A DNA stretch of 64,000 bases from Macrobrachium rosenbergii (taxonomy: Eukaryota; Arthropoda; Malacostraca; Decapoda; Palaemonidae), in assembly GCF_040412425.1 (NCBI RefSeq), contig NC_089753.1:34361413-34425412 (forward strand), given 5' to 3'. Position 1 is the first letter of the stretch; each line of letters begins with the position of its first letter. Of the stretch, positions 1 to 12,464 are shown piece by piece. The notes below the pieces were generated by a model. That model searched no databases, was not told the DNA's origin, and worked only from the letters and a program-made list of their open reading frames with translations. The translations under genes were made by a program, and so were the position numbers.

Positions 1-440
1 AACTTAATCATCCTAATGGACCTGGTTGCTTTCTCCACCATTTTTATCCACGCCACTCCTCTCCTCACCCTCACCTACTCTATACTAACACATAATAAAG
101 GAAACTCTTTTCCTCACCTTTTTCTCTTCCCTAATCATCCTGCAATTTAGTATTTCTGACAATCAAGTTCCTTCACAAACGCATTCCCACAAGACTCTTT
201 ATTCTCCTTTGCTTCAGTGACGGAATATTTGTCCATGATGTCATTTTTTTCTGTGCTAGCAACGTTTGCATTTACATCACCCAGAAGCCCCACTCTCACA
301 TGCTTCCCAGACCCAGCCAGGCTGACAGATTCACTCCTCTTGATCCTACCCTGTACACATTCGTTGTACCCACTTTCCTCCTGACGCAATCAGTATTACC
401 CTCAAAATAATCCTTTATCTGTACATAAATACTGTACATC
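1..440. other. No recognisable gene or repeat
   Basis: Mixed-composition sequence up to a (TA)n array. Nothing here resembles a PDZ exon. It is taken as intron of the PDZ gene if the gene extends left of the window. Confidence 0.4.
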
Positions 441-516
<76 letters not shown>

Positions 517-644
517 CACATATATGTAATGTTTACATTATACATAACATACTTGACATCTAACAAAATAAACTGGCGGGTCATGAGAAAGAACGTTACA
601 AATTAAAAACAAAAATAATCACAGACAAGTATACAAATATAGTT

Positions 645-725
<81 letters not shown>
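441..725. repeat. (TA)n 441-523 and (GA)n 648-725
   Basis: Two simple arrays separated by about 125 bp of AT-rich sequence. The GA array is an uninterrupted run of about 39 units. Confidence 0.95.
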
Positions 726-727
<2 letters not shown>

Positions 728-1529
728 ATATCAGGCAGAAATGCTGGAAATAATCTTCCATGAAAATCCAGAATTCCAGGAAGAGCAGATGCAACGAATG
801 TGACTGATGAGAAAGGCAACAAATCCATATCCTTTTTTTTTTTTTTAGAATCTATATCGTTGGAGGTGCTTTGTCGTCAATGACGAGGACCAATAGTGAA
901 TAAAAAATATCCACAGGCACAGAATGAATTTAAGTGACGCCGGATGGAAACCTCACGTCCATTGATGAATGCCGAAAAGGCTGAAAATATTAAACGTTGA
1001 AATGTTTGAATGTTTACATCTGAAGCTTCCATTGCTACTGAAGTTTTGGACGACGCTTCAGAGCTGGCGAATTGTAATGAAAAAATAAAACTGAATAAAT
1101 GAATGAATGAATGAACGAAGAACTTATAAAATACCGTAGTGTGAATGAATGGTTGGACTTGTGTAGTACGACAGGATGAATCAAGTGAATGAACCATCCA
1201 TCAGTAAATGAATTGCAGACAGAATGAATTAAATGAATGAACCATCAGTAAATGGACGAATGAATGAATGCCTTAAGGCAATTCTTATCTATATCTCGCG
1301 CACACAAAATATAAGCACATATAACTAGGCTACACACAATACAACTCTTATTTTTCAACACTAAACCATTCCTTCATACAAGAGACTCATCAAAGCACAT
1401 TGAACCCCGAACGCACGCTGCATCATTCACCTTCACCTTGCACGCACTCTCACTCCTCCTGGATACTGAAGCCTCCTGCATTCCATGACGAAAGTACAAA
1501 CCATCTATCTATAATAATGAAATTCGAGT
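726..1529. other. Intron sequence with short (GAAT)n stretches
   Basis: GAATGAAT-type short repeats occur around 1095-1120 and 1200-1270. No coding signature was found. Confidence 0.5.
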
Positions 1530-1850
1530 GGATTTTGTTTGTCCGCCCCGTGTGTGGGCCGGGTAGGTAGGGAAACGGGAGGGTAGGGGAGACATCCATC
1601 TTCTCAAGCAAACCCGTTTGTCCGCCCCGGGTGGGGGCGGGGTAGGTAGGGGAACGGGAGGGTAGGGAAGACATTCTCCCTCCTCCTGCAAACCTGTTTG
1701 TCTGCCCCGGTTGGGGGCGGGGTAGGTAGGGGATCGGGAGGGCAGGGGAACAGGAGGCTAAGGGAGACATCAAACCTCCCCCTGCAAACCTGTTTGTCCA
1801 CCCCGGGTGGGGGAGGGTAGGTAGGGGAATAGGAGGATAGGGGAGACATG
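1530..1850. repeat. GC-rich minisatellite, about 80-85 bp unit, four copies
   Basis: Each unit carries GTTTGTCCGCCCCGGGTGG, then GGGGTAGGTAGGGGA and GGGAGACAT. Divergence between units is moderate. A related two-unit array lies inverted at 57160-57290, so the unit is also dispersed. It is far more GC-rich than its surroundings. Confidence 0.85.
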
Positions 1851-2193
1851 ACAGACAGCGCCGGGTTCCAGCGCATCGTAGTGCACTCCATCAAACTCGT
1901 TTTCAAAATTTACAAAGTTACAGTGATGCATTATGAAGTACTGTTACAGCCTAACTATAGTCATCATCGAGCTTAACTGCATACCTCTAAATAGTGCCTT
2001 GAAGAAGAGAAATACTGGAAAAATAGAGCTATTGATTTCTAGGTAGCACTTGGATGTGTGACCATCAGGATATGCCATTCGTAGTCAGAACGTTAGCCAC
2101 CTGAATGTCCTTGGCTCACTGCGCGAGGCATGCAACCTCATCCTAGAATTATTTAGAATTATGTATTTACATTCTGTACATACATATGCATGC

Positions 2194-2196
<3 letters not shown>

Positions 2197-2274
<78 letters not shown>

Positions 2275-2480
2275 TATATATACATATATATGTATATACA
2301 TGCATTGTACTACAGGGGAAAATGGAACACTGTGTACAAATCCTAATCAGTTTTGTCTTTATATATAAGAATTTTTTGAGGCGGCACATCTACATATATA
2401 TAAACACATACACAACACACACATATATATATACAAACACACAACACATATACATACAAACACACACACACATATTTACA
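2197..2480. repeat. (TA)n array followed by an imperfect CA/TA tract
   Basis: TA units run from 2197 to about 2300. A mixed ACACAC/ATATAT tract follows from about 2393 to 2480. Confidence 0.9.
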
Positions 2481-2891
2481 CACCCATAATACATATATAA
2501 TGCTGTACCTATGTATACAATTCATGCACGAACCAATGATACATAAGGCCCCTTTCCCAGAAGTTTTGCACGTTTCCAATTACCGCTCCGTGATCGGAAT
2601 AATCGAATTCAGCAATAAAGTTCGGTTTTCGACGTGGAGGGCTGTTATCTGTACCGAGGGATATTGAACAATTATCCGGACTGAACTTTCATCCGATTAT
2701 ACTTTCATTAATTTCCCGAAAAATGAGGGTCCTCCCCCTCGCGCGTCCAGTATTCCACATCTTTCGTGGCCCCAGAGGTTTAACATATGATGTCTTTCTT
2801 TGTTTGCTGAAGTAAAAACAGCAATTAGAACTTTTAGAATAACTGCGCAGCAGTCTAACTCTGTCATGGTCACTGTTATTGTATAAAAATA

Positions 2892-3322
2892 AGTAAAAAG
2901 TGGCCCTAAGTGTCTTCGGCGCAATTGAGTTTTCTCTACAGCGTATAATGCTATATGAAACTTTCAGCCACGGCCCATGAAACTCTTAGCCGCGGCCCAT
3001 GAAACTCTGACACGGTCCGGTGGTGGCCTCAGCCACGGCCCATGAAACTCAGCCATAGTCTAGTGGTGGCCTGTGTTGTTGGTATCTATGGCGGTGCCAG
3101 AAGTACGATTATGGCTAACTTTAACCTCAAATAAAAAAAAATACTGAGGCTAGAGGGCTGAAATTTGGTATGTTTGATGATTGGAGGGTGGATGATCAAC
3201 TTAACAATTTGCAGCCCTCTAGCCTCAGTAGATTTTAAGATCTGAGGGCGGACAGGAAAGGTGCGGACGGACGGACGGACAAATAGCCATCTCAATAGTT
3301 TTCTTTTACAGAAAACTAAAAA
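2892..3322 (+). repeat. Family B copy 1 (subfamily I)
   Basis: Strand for family B is the direction that starts GCGCCGAAG and ends ACAGAAAACTAAAAA. Features of a complete copy are: an outer hairpin GCGCCGAAG/CTTCGGCGC; GAGTTTTCTGTACAG; one or more GCCACGGCCCATGAAAC units; GCACGATCATGGCTAAC; an inverted repeat (GAGGCTAGAGGGCTG...CAGCCCTCTAGCCTC) about 90 bp long; and GCGGACAGAAAAAGTG. In this copy the outer hairpin is diverged and the GCCACGGCCCATGAAAC unit is present three times. Subfamily I is recognised by GTGTTGTTGG and a GCACC/GGTGC hairpin before the ACGAT motif. Confidence 0.85.
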
Positions 3323-3660
3323 GGGCTTGTTAAGAATGAATTCAGTTGCTAATAACGGATTAAGATAGAGTACCACATTTTTGAAAGGTTGAACCTCAAG
3401 TTCATAATTTTGAAAACCTAAGGTTCCATCATTGGCCATATAACTATCTTAACAAAGCAGGCAAATATAAAAAGAAAAAATCAAAAGGCGCTTATGAAAA
3501 GGGGGCTGTTCTCAAAAAAAATATCATCAAATTCAATATCACTATTACAAAAAATGACTTATGAAAAACTAATTTGCATAAAATTCTATCAGTTTGGGAG
3601 CCATTCTTGTCATCAGTTAAGTTCTTCTAATAAAATATATTCCATTTTACATATGAAAAG

Positions 3661-3663
<3 letters not shown>

Positions 3664-3712
<49 letters not shown>
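3664..3712. repeat. (CT)n microsatellite
   Basis: Perfect CT run of about 24 units. Confidence 0.95.
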
Positions 3713-3715
<3 letters not shown>

Positions 3716-3771
3716 CTGCCTGTTTAGGGAGACTGTTCAACAGTCCAACTGTCCGCTATGACCAAACACAC

Positions 3772-4170
3772 ACACACACACAAAGCTGATTAGTAACTGG
3801 TCTGTACACACATATATACACACACAAAGCTTATTAGCATCTGGTCTGTACACACACATATATACACACACAAAGCTTATTAGCATCTGGTCTGTACACA
3901 CACATATATACACACACAAAGCTTATTAGTATCTGGTCTGTACACACATATATACACACACAAAGCTGATTAGCATCTGGTCTGTACACACAAATATATA
4001 CACACACAAAGCCGATTAGTATCTGGTCTGTACACACACATATACACACACAAAGCTGATTAGTATCTGGTCTGTACACACACATATATACACACACAAA
4101 GCCGATTAGTATCTGGTCTGTACACACACATATATATACACACACAAAGCTGATTAGTATCTGGTATGTG
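3772..4170. repeat. 45-47 bp minisatellite, about nine copies
   Basis: The unit contains CAAAGCTGATTAGTATCTGG, TCTGTACACACA and a short CA/TA microsatellite. The core starts recur near 3781, 3826, 3871, 3917, 3961, 4007, 4051, 4097 and 4145. Internal CA length varies by a few bases between units. Confidence 0.95.
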
Positions 4171-4774
<604 letters not shown>

Positions 4775-5021
4775 TATCTCACATCAAGAAACTAATAGGC
4801 AAGAGGCAAAAGATACATACATACGTGTATACATATACATATACTTACTATCACTATTATTATTAATATTATTAATACACCAATGCTTATACAAAATGTC
4901 AGCCACGATTATTTCTACAGCATAATTGATAATCCTGGGAGTTTATCCCCTAAGTATTTAAAATCGGAATGATCCTGTTGAAAATTCATCTCACTGCCTT
5001 TGTGCTGGGTAATCTTCTTTT

Positions 5022-5022
5022 C

Positions 5023-5087
<65 letters not shown>
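5022..5087. repeat. (AAT)n array
   Basis: Perfect AAT run of about 22 units. No SINE body is visible on either side, unlike the SINE C tails. Confidence 0.95.
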
Positions 5088-5088
<1 letters not shown>

Positions 5089-5391
5089 CTTCACTGTCTT
5101 TTTCGTTAAAACGCAGTCAGAGATTTTCCTTATGATTTTACCCACACAATATTCAGCAGTTTATAGTTTTCTAGTAAAATCATTCCCTACGTTATTAACA
5201 ATCATCAGGTTTATTTCCCTTTATTAGCCAGCGACAGAGCGAAGAACAATTTCCATGTATTTCTAACAAGTTACGACAACATTCTTGTAATTGTCAAAAC
5301 GATAGCGTATTCACATTTCCCAAGTCAGTATATTAGTAAGTTTATTAATGCAGTCTAATCTCCTAATCTGATCTACTGTGACCATTCAACC

Positions 5392-5752
5392 CAGTGGTGC
5401 TCAAATTTTTGGGTATCGTTACCCCCGGGGGCAGTGGTGTGATAGATCACCATGACCCCAACCCCATTCCTCTTCAGTTATGTGAAGTTATAATATAAAG
5501 GAAAGAAAAATGTTGGAAAGCTTAATTTCTAAAGCGTTTTATGTATAAGAAATTAATTTTACTTTTACTAAAGTCTTAAGAAGTAAAGAATTAAGGTTTT
5601 AGATATTATTACTTTGGCAAAACAATTCAAATTAAAGCATTGTTCCTTTTAGTACAAATTGGAATTAAAGTGCCTCATTAACCCCCCCCCCGCCCCCGAA
5701 ACGGGTTCATTAACCCCACGGGGGTAATTACCCCCCAGTTTGAGAACCACTG
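5392..5752. mobile_element. Non-autonomous hAT-like element (MITE), 361 bp
   Basis: The left end is CAGTGGTGCTCAAA and the right end TTTGAGAACCACTG. The terminal inverted repeats extend inward through G/C-runs (GGGTATCGTTACCCCC against GGGGGTAATTACCCCC). The flanking 8-mers are ATTCAACC (5384-5391) and ACTTAACC (5753-5760), which match at 6 of 8 positions, as expected for an old hAT insertion. The interior has no ORF. It lies in intron or 5' sequence of the PDZ gene. Confidence 0.8.
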
Positions 5753-6062
5753 ACTTAACCTAAGACACTCTAACAGAAACTAACCTTCATCGACTTTATT
5801 TCCATGTTGAATTTTTCAAGAACTGGACCACAACAAACTAATCTATGTTGCATGAAATGTATTGCAATTCTTTCCAGCCATTTCTGTTAGTATCTTAATG
5901 GTTTAATTCTTAAATTAATTTAATGCACTGTTATAATTATCACTGCTGAACGAATCTATCCTACAGATTTTTTTTCGTCTGTAACCCAATCTTACATCCT
6001 AATCATTGATTAGTACAGCCAGTTAACTAGCTCATCCCAATTAATTAAACTACCCTTGGACT

Positions 6063-6341
6063 GAAATATAGAATTTAGGCCATAAGGCCAAGCACTGGGA
6101 CCTATGAGGTCATTCAGCGCTGAAACGGAAATTGACAGTAAAAGGTTTTAGAGGTGTAACGGGAGGAAATCCTCGCAGTTGTTAGAAGAGAGTGGAGAGG
6201 AAGATGGAAGAGAGAATATGAACGGAGGGACAGTAAAACGAATGAAAGGGGGTACAGCTAGGGGTCGAAGGGACGCTGCAAAGTTCCTTAAGTAATGCCT
6301 ACATTGCACCGCGTGAGGTGCACTGATAGCACTACCCCCTC
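6063..6341 (+). repeat. Family A copy 1
   Basis: Strand for family A is the direction reading GAATTTAGGCCAAAGGCC; the true transcription direction is unknown. A complete copy of about 300 bp has an inner hairpin AGCGCTG...CAGCGCT, TTGACAGTAAAAGGTTTGAA, GGAGGAAAACCTC, GTTGCACTATGAATCAA, GGTTGCAGCTAGGGGCCGAA, AAGTAATGCCTACA, and a terminal perfect hairpin CAGTGCACC/GGTGCACTG before CCCCTACGGGG. This copy ends 60 bp before the exon at 6401. Confidence 0.85.
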
Positions 6342-6400
6342 GTCTCTCTATTTATCTCTATAAGAAGCTAATGCCAGAATTCTCTTTTCTTTTTCCATAG

Positions 6401-6506
6401 CAAGTGACGAATGAAGAAGCAGTCGTGGCCCTTAGGGGGAGTACTTCTCCGGTCAGACTTCTAGTTTTGAGAGAAGATCCCGAAAAACTCTTCACTTCTC
6501 AACAAG
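6401..6506 (+). CDS. Exon 1 in window: end of an upstream PDZ domain
   Basis: A pyrimidine-rich tract and TAG (6398-6400) precede the exon, and it ends at AACAAG before GTAAGA. The exon starts in phase 0. It reads Q-VTNEEAVVALRG, then PVRLLVLRED. This is the last helix and last strand of a PDZ domain, where the usual pattern is xTHxEAVxxLRx..PVxLxVxR. The remaining residues (PEKLFTSQQ) form the linker to the next PDZ. One base is left over (phase 1). The part of this PDZ carrying the GLGF-type loop must be in an exon left of the window. A (GA)n tract begins about 8 nt into the following intron. Confidence 0.85.
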
Positions 6507-6508
6507 GT

Positions 6509-6513
<5 letters not shown>

Positions 6514-6580
<67 letters not shown>
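6514..6580. repeat. (GA)n just downstream of a splice donor
   Basis: About 33 GA units starting 8 nt after the GT of the donor at 6507. Confidence 0.95.
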
Positions 6581-6584
<4 letters not shown>

Positions 6585-6778
6585 CTTCTATCGATGCTAG
6601 ATTGATCGACTTATTTTTAGTTACCAAAACTGGCGTCACAATCAATGCTAGATCAATAATTTGGTGTTAGTTTGAATGAGAAATTGTTCTCAAACTCTAC
6701 TTTTACTGAATGCATGCTCGGTAATTAAGACTATAGAGCATCTTAGGATTGAACCGCATAGTTAACACAATGCACACA

Positions 6779-6780
6779 TG

Positions 6781-6871
<91 letters not shown>

Positions 6872-6979
6872 TAAATACTTTCCACTAATAACAGGCTCAT
6901 CAGCAACAGGTAACCCGCTTACACAGTGCGCCACTCTCCTCAATCCCGCACACATCACTCACTCATGCCTCTGGGGTGC

Positions 6980-7059
<80 letters not shown>
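6779..7059. repeat. (CA)n-(TA)n 6779-6870 and (TA)n 6983-7059
   Basis: Two TA-rich arrays separated by about 110 bp of ordinary sequence (CACTCTCCTCAATCCCGCAC). Confidence 0.95.
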
Positions 7060-7063
<4 letters not shown>

Positions 7064-7094
7064 CACATATACTGTTTTGTTCCTGGTTCTAATT

Positions 7095-7446
7095 CGCCTT
7101 TGTTTCCTTACCTTTGCTCACATCTGTTCTCAACTCTCCCGTCTTGCAAACTTTTTAAAAACTCTTTTACTTGCTGCTGCAATATCTCATAACTATACCC
7201 AACTAGTGCTGCATCGTCTGCAAACATCAACCATTCTATGCACCATTCATAACTTATCTTCTGGCATCGCATCTTTGCAATTACATCCACGGTCCGTTCT
7301 CTGACAATTCTTGTAACTTCGTCTCTAAGATGCTGAACAACAGTGGAGACATAACACACCCTTGTGTCAATAACTCTTCTTCACCAAACATCCCGGAAAG
7401 CCTCCGCATTTACACTGTCAATTTTGTCACAACTTTTTTCTAGGTC

Positions 7447-7450
<4 letters not shown>
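7095..7450 (-). pseudogene. LINE reverse transcriptase fragment (decayed)
   Basis: Read on the minus strand from about 7447, [10 protein letters not shown]...AEAFRDVW matches the RT palm motif A region (DLEKAYDRxxxxALWDVL type). A stop and a large internal deletion follow. QGCVMSPLLF then matches the next RT block, and after a one-base shift [11 protein letters not shown] gives the catalytic FADD box, followed by LQQQVKEF. The motif order is that of a non-LTR retrotransposon ORF2. Stops, a frameshift and the deletion show it is dead. It lies between two TA arrays. Confidence 0.8.
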
Positions 7451-7883
<433 letters not shown>

Positions 7884-8243
7884 CGTGTGGATCGAAGTCA
7901 TAACAAAAAATCATTTTGAAAAATCCAACCGGCTTTTTCCCTCATGCCGGGAAAACGTTCAAAAATACCCGATGAAATATGGGACGAAAAAAACATTGTG
8001 AAATATGGCCGAGAATTTCTCTTAAACCACTCCGTGATAAAAAAAATAATTTTCCTGAAAAGGAAGGTGCGGACATTTTGCATTCATTCACTGCATAACG
8101 TCCGTGAATTCACGATGAAGGATGAATAATTAATTCTCGGGTGAAGTGAGAAAAACGTTTTGAGTGATGAATAATAATGGAATGGGTGAAAAATGAAAAA
8201 AATATTGACGGGAATCTCACGATAATATGAACTGTGGATAGAT

Positions 8244-8487
8244 AGAATACAGAATTAGGCCAAAGGCCAAGCACTGGGACCAATGAGGTCATTCAGTGCT
8301 GAAACGGAAATTGACAGTAAAAAGGTTTGAAAGGCGTAACAGGAGGAAAACCTCAAAGCAGTTGCACTATGAATCAATTGTTAGGACAGGGTGGAAAGTA
8401 AGATGGAAGAAAGAGAATATGAACGGAGGAACAGTAAAAGGAATGAAATGGGATGCAGCTAGGGGCCGAAGGGACGCTGCAAAGAAC
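8244..8487 (+). repeat. Family A copy 2 (truncated)
   Basis: Starts GATAGAATACAGAATTAGGCC and stops at GACGCTGCAAAGAAC. The terminal GTGCACC hairpin is missing. Confidence 0.85.
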
Positions 8488-8560
8488 TATGGATAAGAGT
8501 AACTGAATATCTTCATTGAAATATTTAAAAAATGAATAACACTGCCTGATATCTGCCTAG

Positions 8561-8640
8561 GATTTTTTGGTGGTAGTCTGTGTTGTTGGCACCTATAGCG
8601 GTGCCAGACGCACGATCATGGCTAACTTTAAAATAAAAAA
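8561..8640 (+). repeat. Family B fragment
   Basis: Only the middle part is present: GGTGGTAGTCTGTGTTGTTGG, the GGCACC/GGTGCC hairpin and CACGATCATGGCTAAC. It sits immediately upstream of a nearly complete copy. Confidence 0.75.
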
Positions 8641-8660
8641 AAAAAACTGCTGTGAAACAA

Positions 8661-9009
8661 ATAAAAATTACGCCGAAGTTTCTTCGGCGCAATCGAGTTT
8701 TCTGTACAGCGTATAATGCTGTATGAAACTCACAGCCACGGCCCATAAAACTTTCAGCCACGTGTTGTTGGCACCTATAGCGGTGCCAGGCACACGATCA
8801 TGGCTAACTTTAACCTTAAATAAAACAAAAAATTACCTAGGCTAGACGGCTGCAATTTGGTATATTTGATGACTGGAGGGTGGATGATCAACATACTAAT
8901 TTGCAGCCCTCTAGCCTCAGTAGTTTTTAAGATCTGAGGGCGGACAGAAAAAGTGCGGACGGACAGACAAAGCCAGCACAACAGTTTTCTTTTACAGAAA
9001 ACTAAAAAT
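8661..9009 (+). repeat. Family B copy 2 (subfamily I)
   Basis: The outer hairpin CGCCGAAG/CTTCGGCG is intact, as is the GCACC/GGTGC hairpin. The left arm of the central inverted repeat is diverged (CTAGGCTAGACGG) relative to the right arm. Confidence 0.9.
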
Positions 9010-9299
9010 GAATAGCTACAGAACACTTTCATAAATGAATACAAAATGATAAAGGAATATCAAATGAACATATCTGAAAAACTATGAAAGTCTACTAACG
9101 ATATCTGTTGGAAACCTTTTAAGAAAAATATGTAATATTTGCTTTTCGAAAAATTCTCTAAAATGCTGCTGAATATCTCTGGAATACCGTCTGAATAACT
9201 AATAATATTAATACTGACTAATAAGTAATCGAAACTGTTTTGAAGTATAATAATACTGATGAATATCTTATAGTAATATAAGAGAATTATATGTGTATA
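9010..9299. other. AT-rich unassigned sequence
   Basis: Only loosely repeated AATATC/GAATAT words are visible. Confidence 0.3.
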
Positions 9300-9305
9300 T
9301 ATATG

Positions 9306-9382
<77 letters not shown>

Positions 9383-9545
9383 ATAAATATATTAATATAT
9401 ATAAATATATATATATATTATATTTTTATATATTATATATAATATATATACATACATACATTAATAAATAAAAATATTAATATATACATACAGTATATAT
9501 ATTAACATTGATATTTACAATACATAAACATACATTATATATATT
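9300..9545. repeat. (TA)n array grading into AT-rich sequence
   Basis: TA units run to about 9375. Degenerate ATATTA/TATACATA sequence follows to 9545. Confidence 0.9.
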
Positions 9546-9549
9546 TGTA

Positions 9550-10370
9550 CCCTACTCCTCTAACTTCAATACTATCACCGAGACAAACTAAAAAAAAAAA
9601 AAAATTAAAAACTAAAAAGTAAGCGGAGAGAATTCAACATGTTTACCTTGAGACGAGACCGGACCATTGATCGAGTTTTCCTATGACGTCACCCCATCAG
9701 CGATGCCTTAACATCATATCCCTAGGCCGAGTTTGGCAAGCCATAGCATTACGGGAGATGTTTGGGTGGTCGAGTTTTATTTTGCTTGTTTGGTTAGCGC
9801 GCACGCGCGTCTGTGAATGTTTGCTAGGGATGACACGAATGTTTTCGTCAGGAGAAATATAGACGTTTGTTGCGATGCATTTTAAGTTTTTTCGTTTTGG
9901 AAAACATGAATGTTTCGGAGGGGGAATTTTAATCATGTATGCTACGGGAAAGGGTGAATGTTTTTTTGGGGAAGAAGCACAAACATGTTTGTATTGTAAA
10001 GGATACACGTTTGACGGGAAAGCGTTAAAATATTTGCAGAGACAAAGGAATGTTATGGAAGATATGAAATGCAATTTTTTTTTTATGGAAAATATTGACA
10101 TGCTTGATAGTGAAACCATTATTTTTTCATCATGTTTGTATGTATGGGACGAATGTGTATTTGTTAAAAAAACACGTTATACGGGCGCTCATATACAAAT
10201 TATGTATGTACGTAACTTGGAGTATGGCAAGACTTCATCTTAAAAAAGAAAAAAAAAAAGAAAAAATACAAAGTGTTAAAAGTTGAAGATCACCAAAAAA
10301 AGAAAACTTTACAATGACAGTACTGTGACCAAACTTCTATAAAAATCCAATATTGGCTTCTTTTTTTTTT
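9550..10370. other. Unassigned intron sequence, strand-asymmetric
   Basis: From about 9730 to 10240 the + strand is rich in T and G, with recurring GAATGTTT and ACATGTTT words. Both strands stay open for about 120-140 codons, but the translations look like composition artefacts. No homology was recognised. Confidence 0.3.
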
Positions 10371-10382
10371 TTTCGTTACCAG

Positions 10383-10461
10383 AGCCGACCAAATTCCTGA
10401 CGGTGGAACTTCGGAAGTCAGCTATCACGGAAAGACTTGGTCTCAGCCTCATGGAAAGAAG
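10383..10461 (+). CDS. Exon 2 in window: first strands of the second PDZ domain
   Basis: A run of T and GTTACCAG (AG at 10381-10382) forms the acceptor. The donor is AAG|GTAAGAG. The first two bases complete a Glu codon with the base left from the previous exon. The exon then reads [12 protein letters not shown] and [12 protein letters not shown]. This is strand A, the carboxylate-binding loop in the form RLGLSL (a GLGF-type loop) and strand B of a PDZ domain. It ends in phase 2, so the next coding piece must start with one base. Only the 31-nt microexon at 15866 satisfies that and restores the domain; joining directly to the exon at 16990 gives a stop. Confidence 0.85.
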
Positions 10462-10498
10462 GTAAGAGTATACATGGACAAGTTACACACATAAATAT

Positions 10499-10627
10499 AT
10501 ATACATGTTTATGCATATCCTCTCTCTCTCTCTCTCTCTGTATATACATACATATATATAATATATATACATATATATACAATAATGTGTATGCATATAT
10601 ATGGATACAAATTCTCTCTCTTTCTGT

Positions 10628-10696
<69 letters not shown>

Positions 10697-10737
10697 ATAT
10701 ATATACAATGTGTGTACGTTTATACATACGTATACAA

Positions 10738-10788
<51 letters not shown>

Positions 10789-10835
10789 AATATATATATA
10801 TATACAATGTGTGTATGTTTATATATACATATACA

Positions 10836-10890
<55 letters not shown>

Positions 10891-10960
10891 AACATATGTA
10901 TATAACATACATATATATAAATTTATACACGCACATATATATACCTATATAAAACAATGT
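10499..10960. repeat. Compound TA/CT microsatellite cluster with duplicated spacer
   Basis: CT arrays at about 10518-10540, 10740-10786 and 10839-10886 alternate with TA arrays. The spacer TATACAATGTGTGTA recurs between them, so the cluster grew by duplication of a CT+TA+spacer unit. Confidence 0.9.
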
Positions 10961-11283
10961 AAGGTTTATTTAGCTTTACCATCCCGCATGTTTTGAAAAT
11001 GCTTCCCGTCAAAAACTTTCAGAAACGCATGGCACCAATCTCAGATGGCATCGCTAGTCCATGCCCATCGCAGTGAGGCAGAAGCGGGTATTTCACTTTG
11101 AAGCCCAGGCTCATCAAAGGTTACGCTGGGCAGTCATTTGGTCGATGGCGGAAGGTTTCTAGTATTTTAATGGAAAATACTCTTAGTCTACTGTGGCTGT
11201 GACTCCCTCCAGATTTTGGCCCTCCATGGCCACCGTATTTGGGTGTTCCTGAAGTGGTTCCTGAAGTCAGCATCTGCTATATC
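10961..11283. other. Unassigned intron sequence
   Basis: Mixed composition with no repeat or coding signature recognised. Confidence 0.3.
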
Positions 11284-11285
11284 AC

Positions 11286-11319
<34 letters not shown>

Positions 11320-11760
11320 TATTTTTTTTTTTTAACACAGTCATCCTATTCGACCCGGTGGTCGTCATAGCGTTGGGGGGTTCCGGGTTGCATCCTGCCT
11401 CCTGAGGAGTCCATCACTTTTCTCACTATGTGCGCTGTTTCTAGTAGCACACTCCTCTGCACGAGTCCTGGAGCTACTTCGGCACCTAGTTTTTCCAGGT
11501 TCCTTTTCAGGGATCTTGGGATCGTGCCCAGTGTTCCTGTGGTTATGGGAACAATTTCCACTGGCATATTCCATATCCTTCTTATTTCGATTTTCAGGTC
11601 TTGATACTTATCAATTTTTTCTCTTTCTTTCTCCTGTACTCTGGTGCCCCCATGGTATTGCCACATCAATGAGTGATACTTTCTTCTTGATTTTGTCAAT
11701 CAACGTCACGTCTGGTCTATCGGTTATCAAAAAAGACAAAAATAAATTAACGAATTAAGA
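11284..11760 (-). pseudogene. LINE ORF2 C-terminal fragment with 3' tail
   Basis: On the minus strand from about 11725, RPDVTLIDK and SLIDVAIPWG appear. After a one-base shift the reading continues RVQEKEREKIDKYQDLKIEI, VEIVPITTGTLG and LEKLGAE. This is the conserved post-RT region of LINE ORF2 proteins (RPD..IxDK, DVAIP, KYQDL, VIP..IGxLG). The stop is followed by a short UTR, an A-run and a (TAA)n tail, which appears as (ATT)n at 11284-11330 on the + strand. The 5' part is missing. Subfamily not determined. Confidence 0.8.
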
Positions 11761-11946
11761 AATAAATAGATAAAAATAAAAAGAATGATGACAGATGAGA
11801 CACCGGCTAAGCTTACTTCGAGTTATTTTATTACAGAAACGAGATCTGGTTTTCAAGAGAATGAAAATGAAATTTTCTGTGACCTGAGTCTTTCGTAGAG
11901 GCATCGTCCTTCTGGTCTGATGCGTAAGGTGATACCTTTTCATCGC

Positions 11947-12252
11947 CGTAGGGGCGTACTGCCGTCAGTACACCTCATGCGGTGCAATGTAGGCATTACT
12001 TAAGGTTCTTTGCAGCGTGCCTTCGGCCCCTAGCTGCAACCCCTTTCGTTCCTTTAACTGTACCTCCTTTCATATTCTCCTTCTTCCATCTTGCTTTCCA
12101 ACCTCTCCTAACAATTGATTCATAGAGCAACTGCTTTGAGGTTTTCCTCCTGTTACACCTTTCAAACCTTTTACTGTCAATTTCCGCTTCAGCGCTAAAT
12201 GACCTTATAGGTCACAGTGCTTGGCCTTTGGTCTAAATTCTATATTCAGTTC
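11947..12252 (-). repeat. Family A copy 3 (opposite orientation)
   Basis: Starts CGTAGGGGCG, then the GCACCTCATGCGGTGC hairpin, and ends TCTAAATTCTATATTCAGTTC. It is the only one of 16 copies in this orientation. Confidence 0.9.
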
Positions 12253-12386
12253 AGATACCTTTTCATTCTAAATCAGCCTTTTATTTATTAAACATGTGGT
12301 TCCTATAATACAATCTTGAATGTTGATGTCCTCTTAAGCTGTACTGCTATTGGGCCATGTGTAAAAATGTTCTGATTATATTGCTG

Positions 12387-12464
<78 letters not shown>

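Noticed and set aside
3086..3439. 117-codon minus-strand frame
   Set aside because: It is family B copy 1 read in reverse plus adjacent sequence.
8775..9044. Recurrent open frame reading LKTTEARGLQIGMLIIHPP on one strand of family B copies
   Set aside because: It recurs because family B recurs. It spans the structural inverted repeat, is broken differently in each copy, and has no conserved start.
9697..10243. 122- and 140-codon open frames on opposite strands
   Set aside because: They overlap over the same T/G-rich sequence, show no recognisable domain, and lie within an intron of the PDZ gene.
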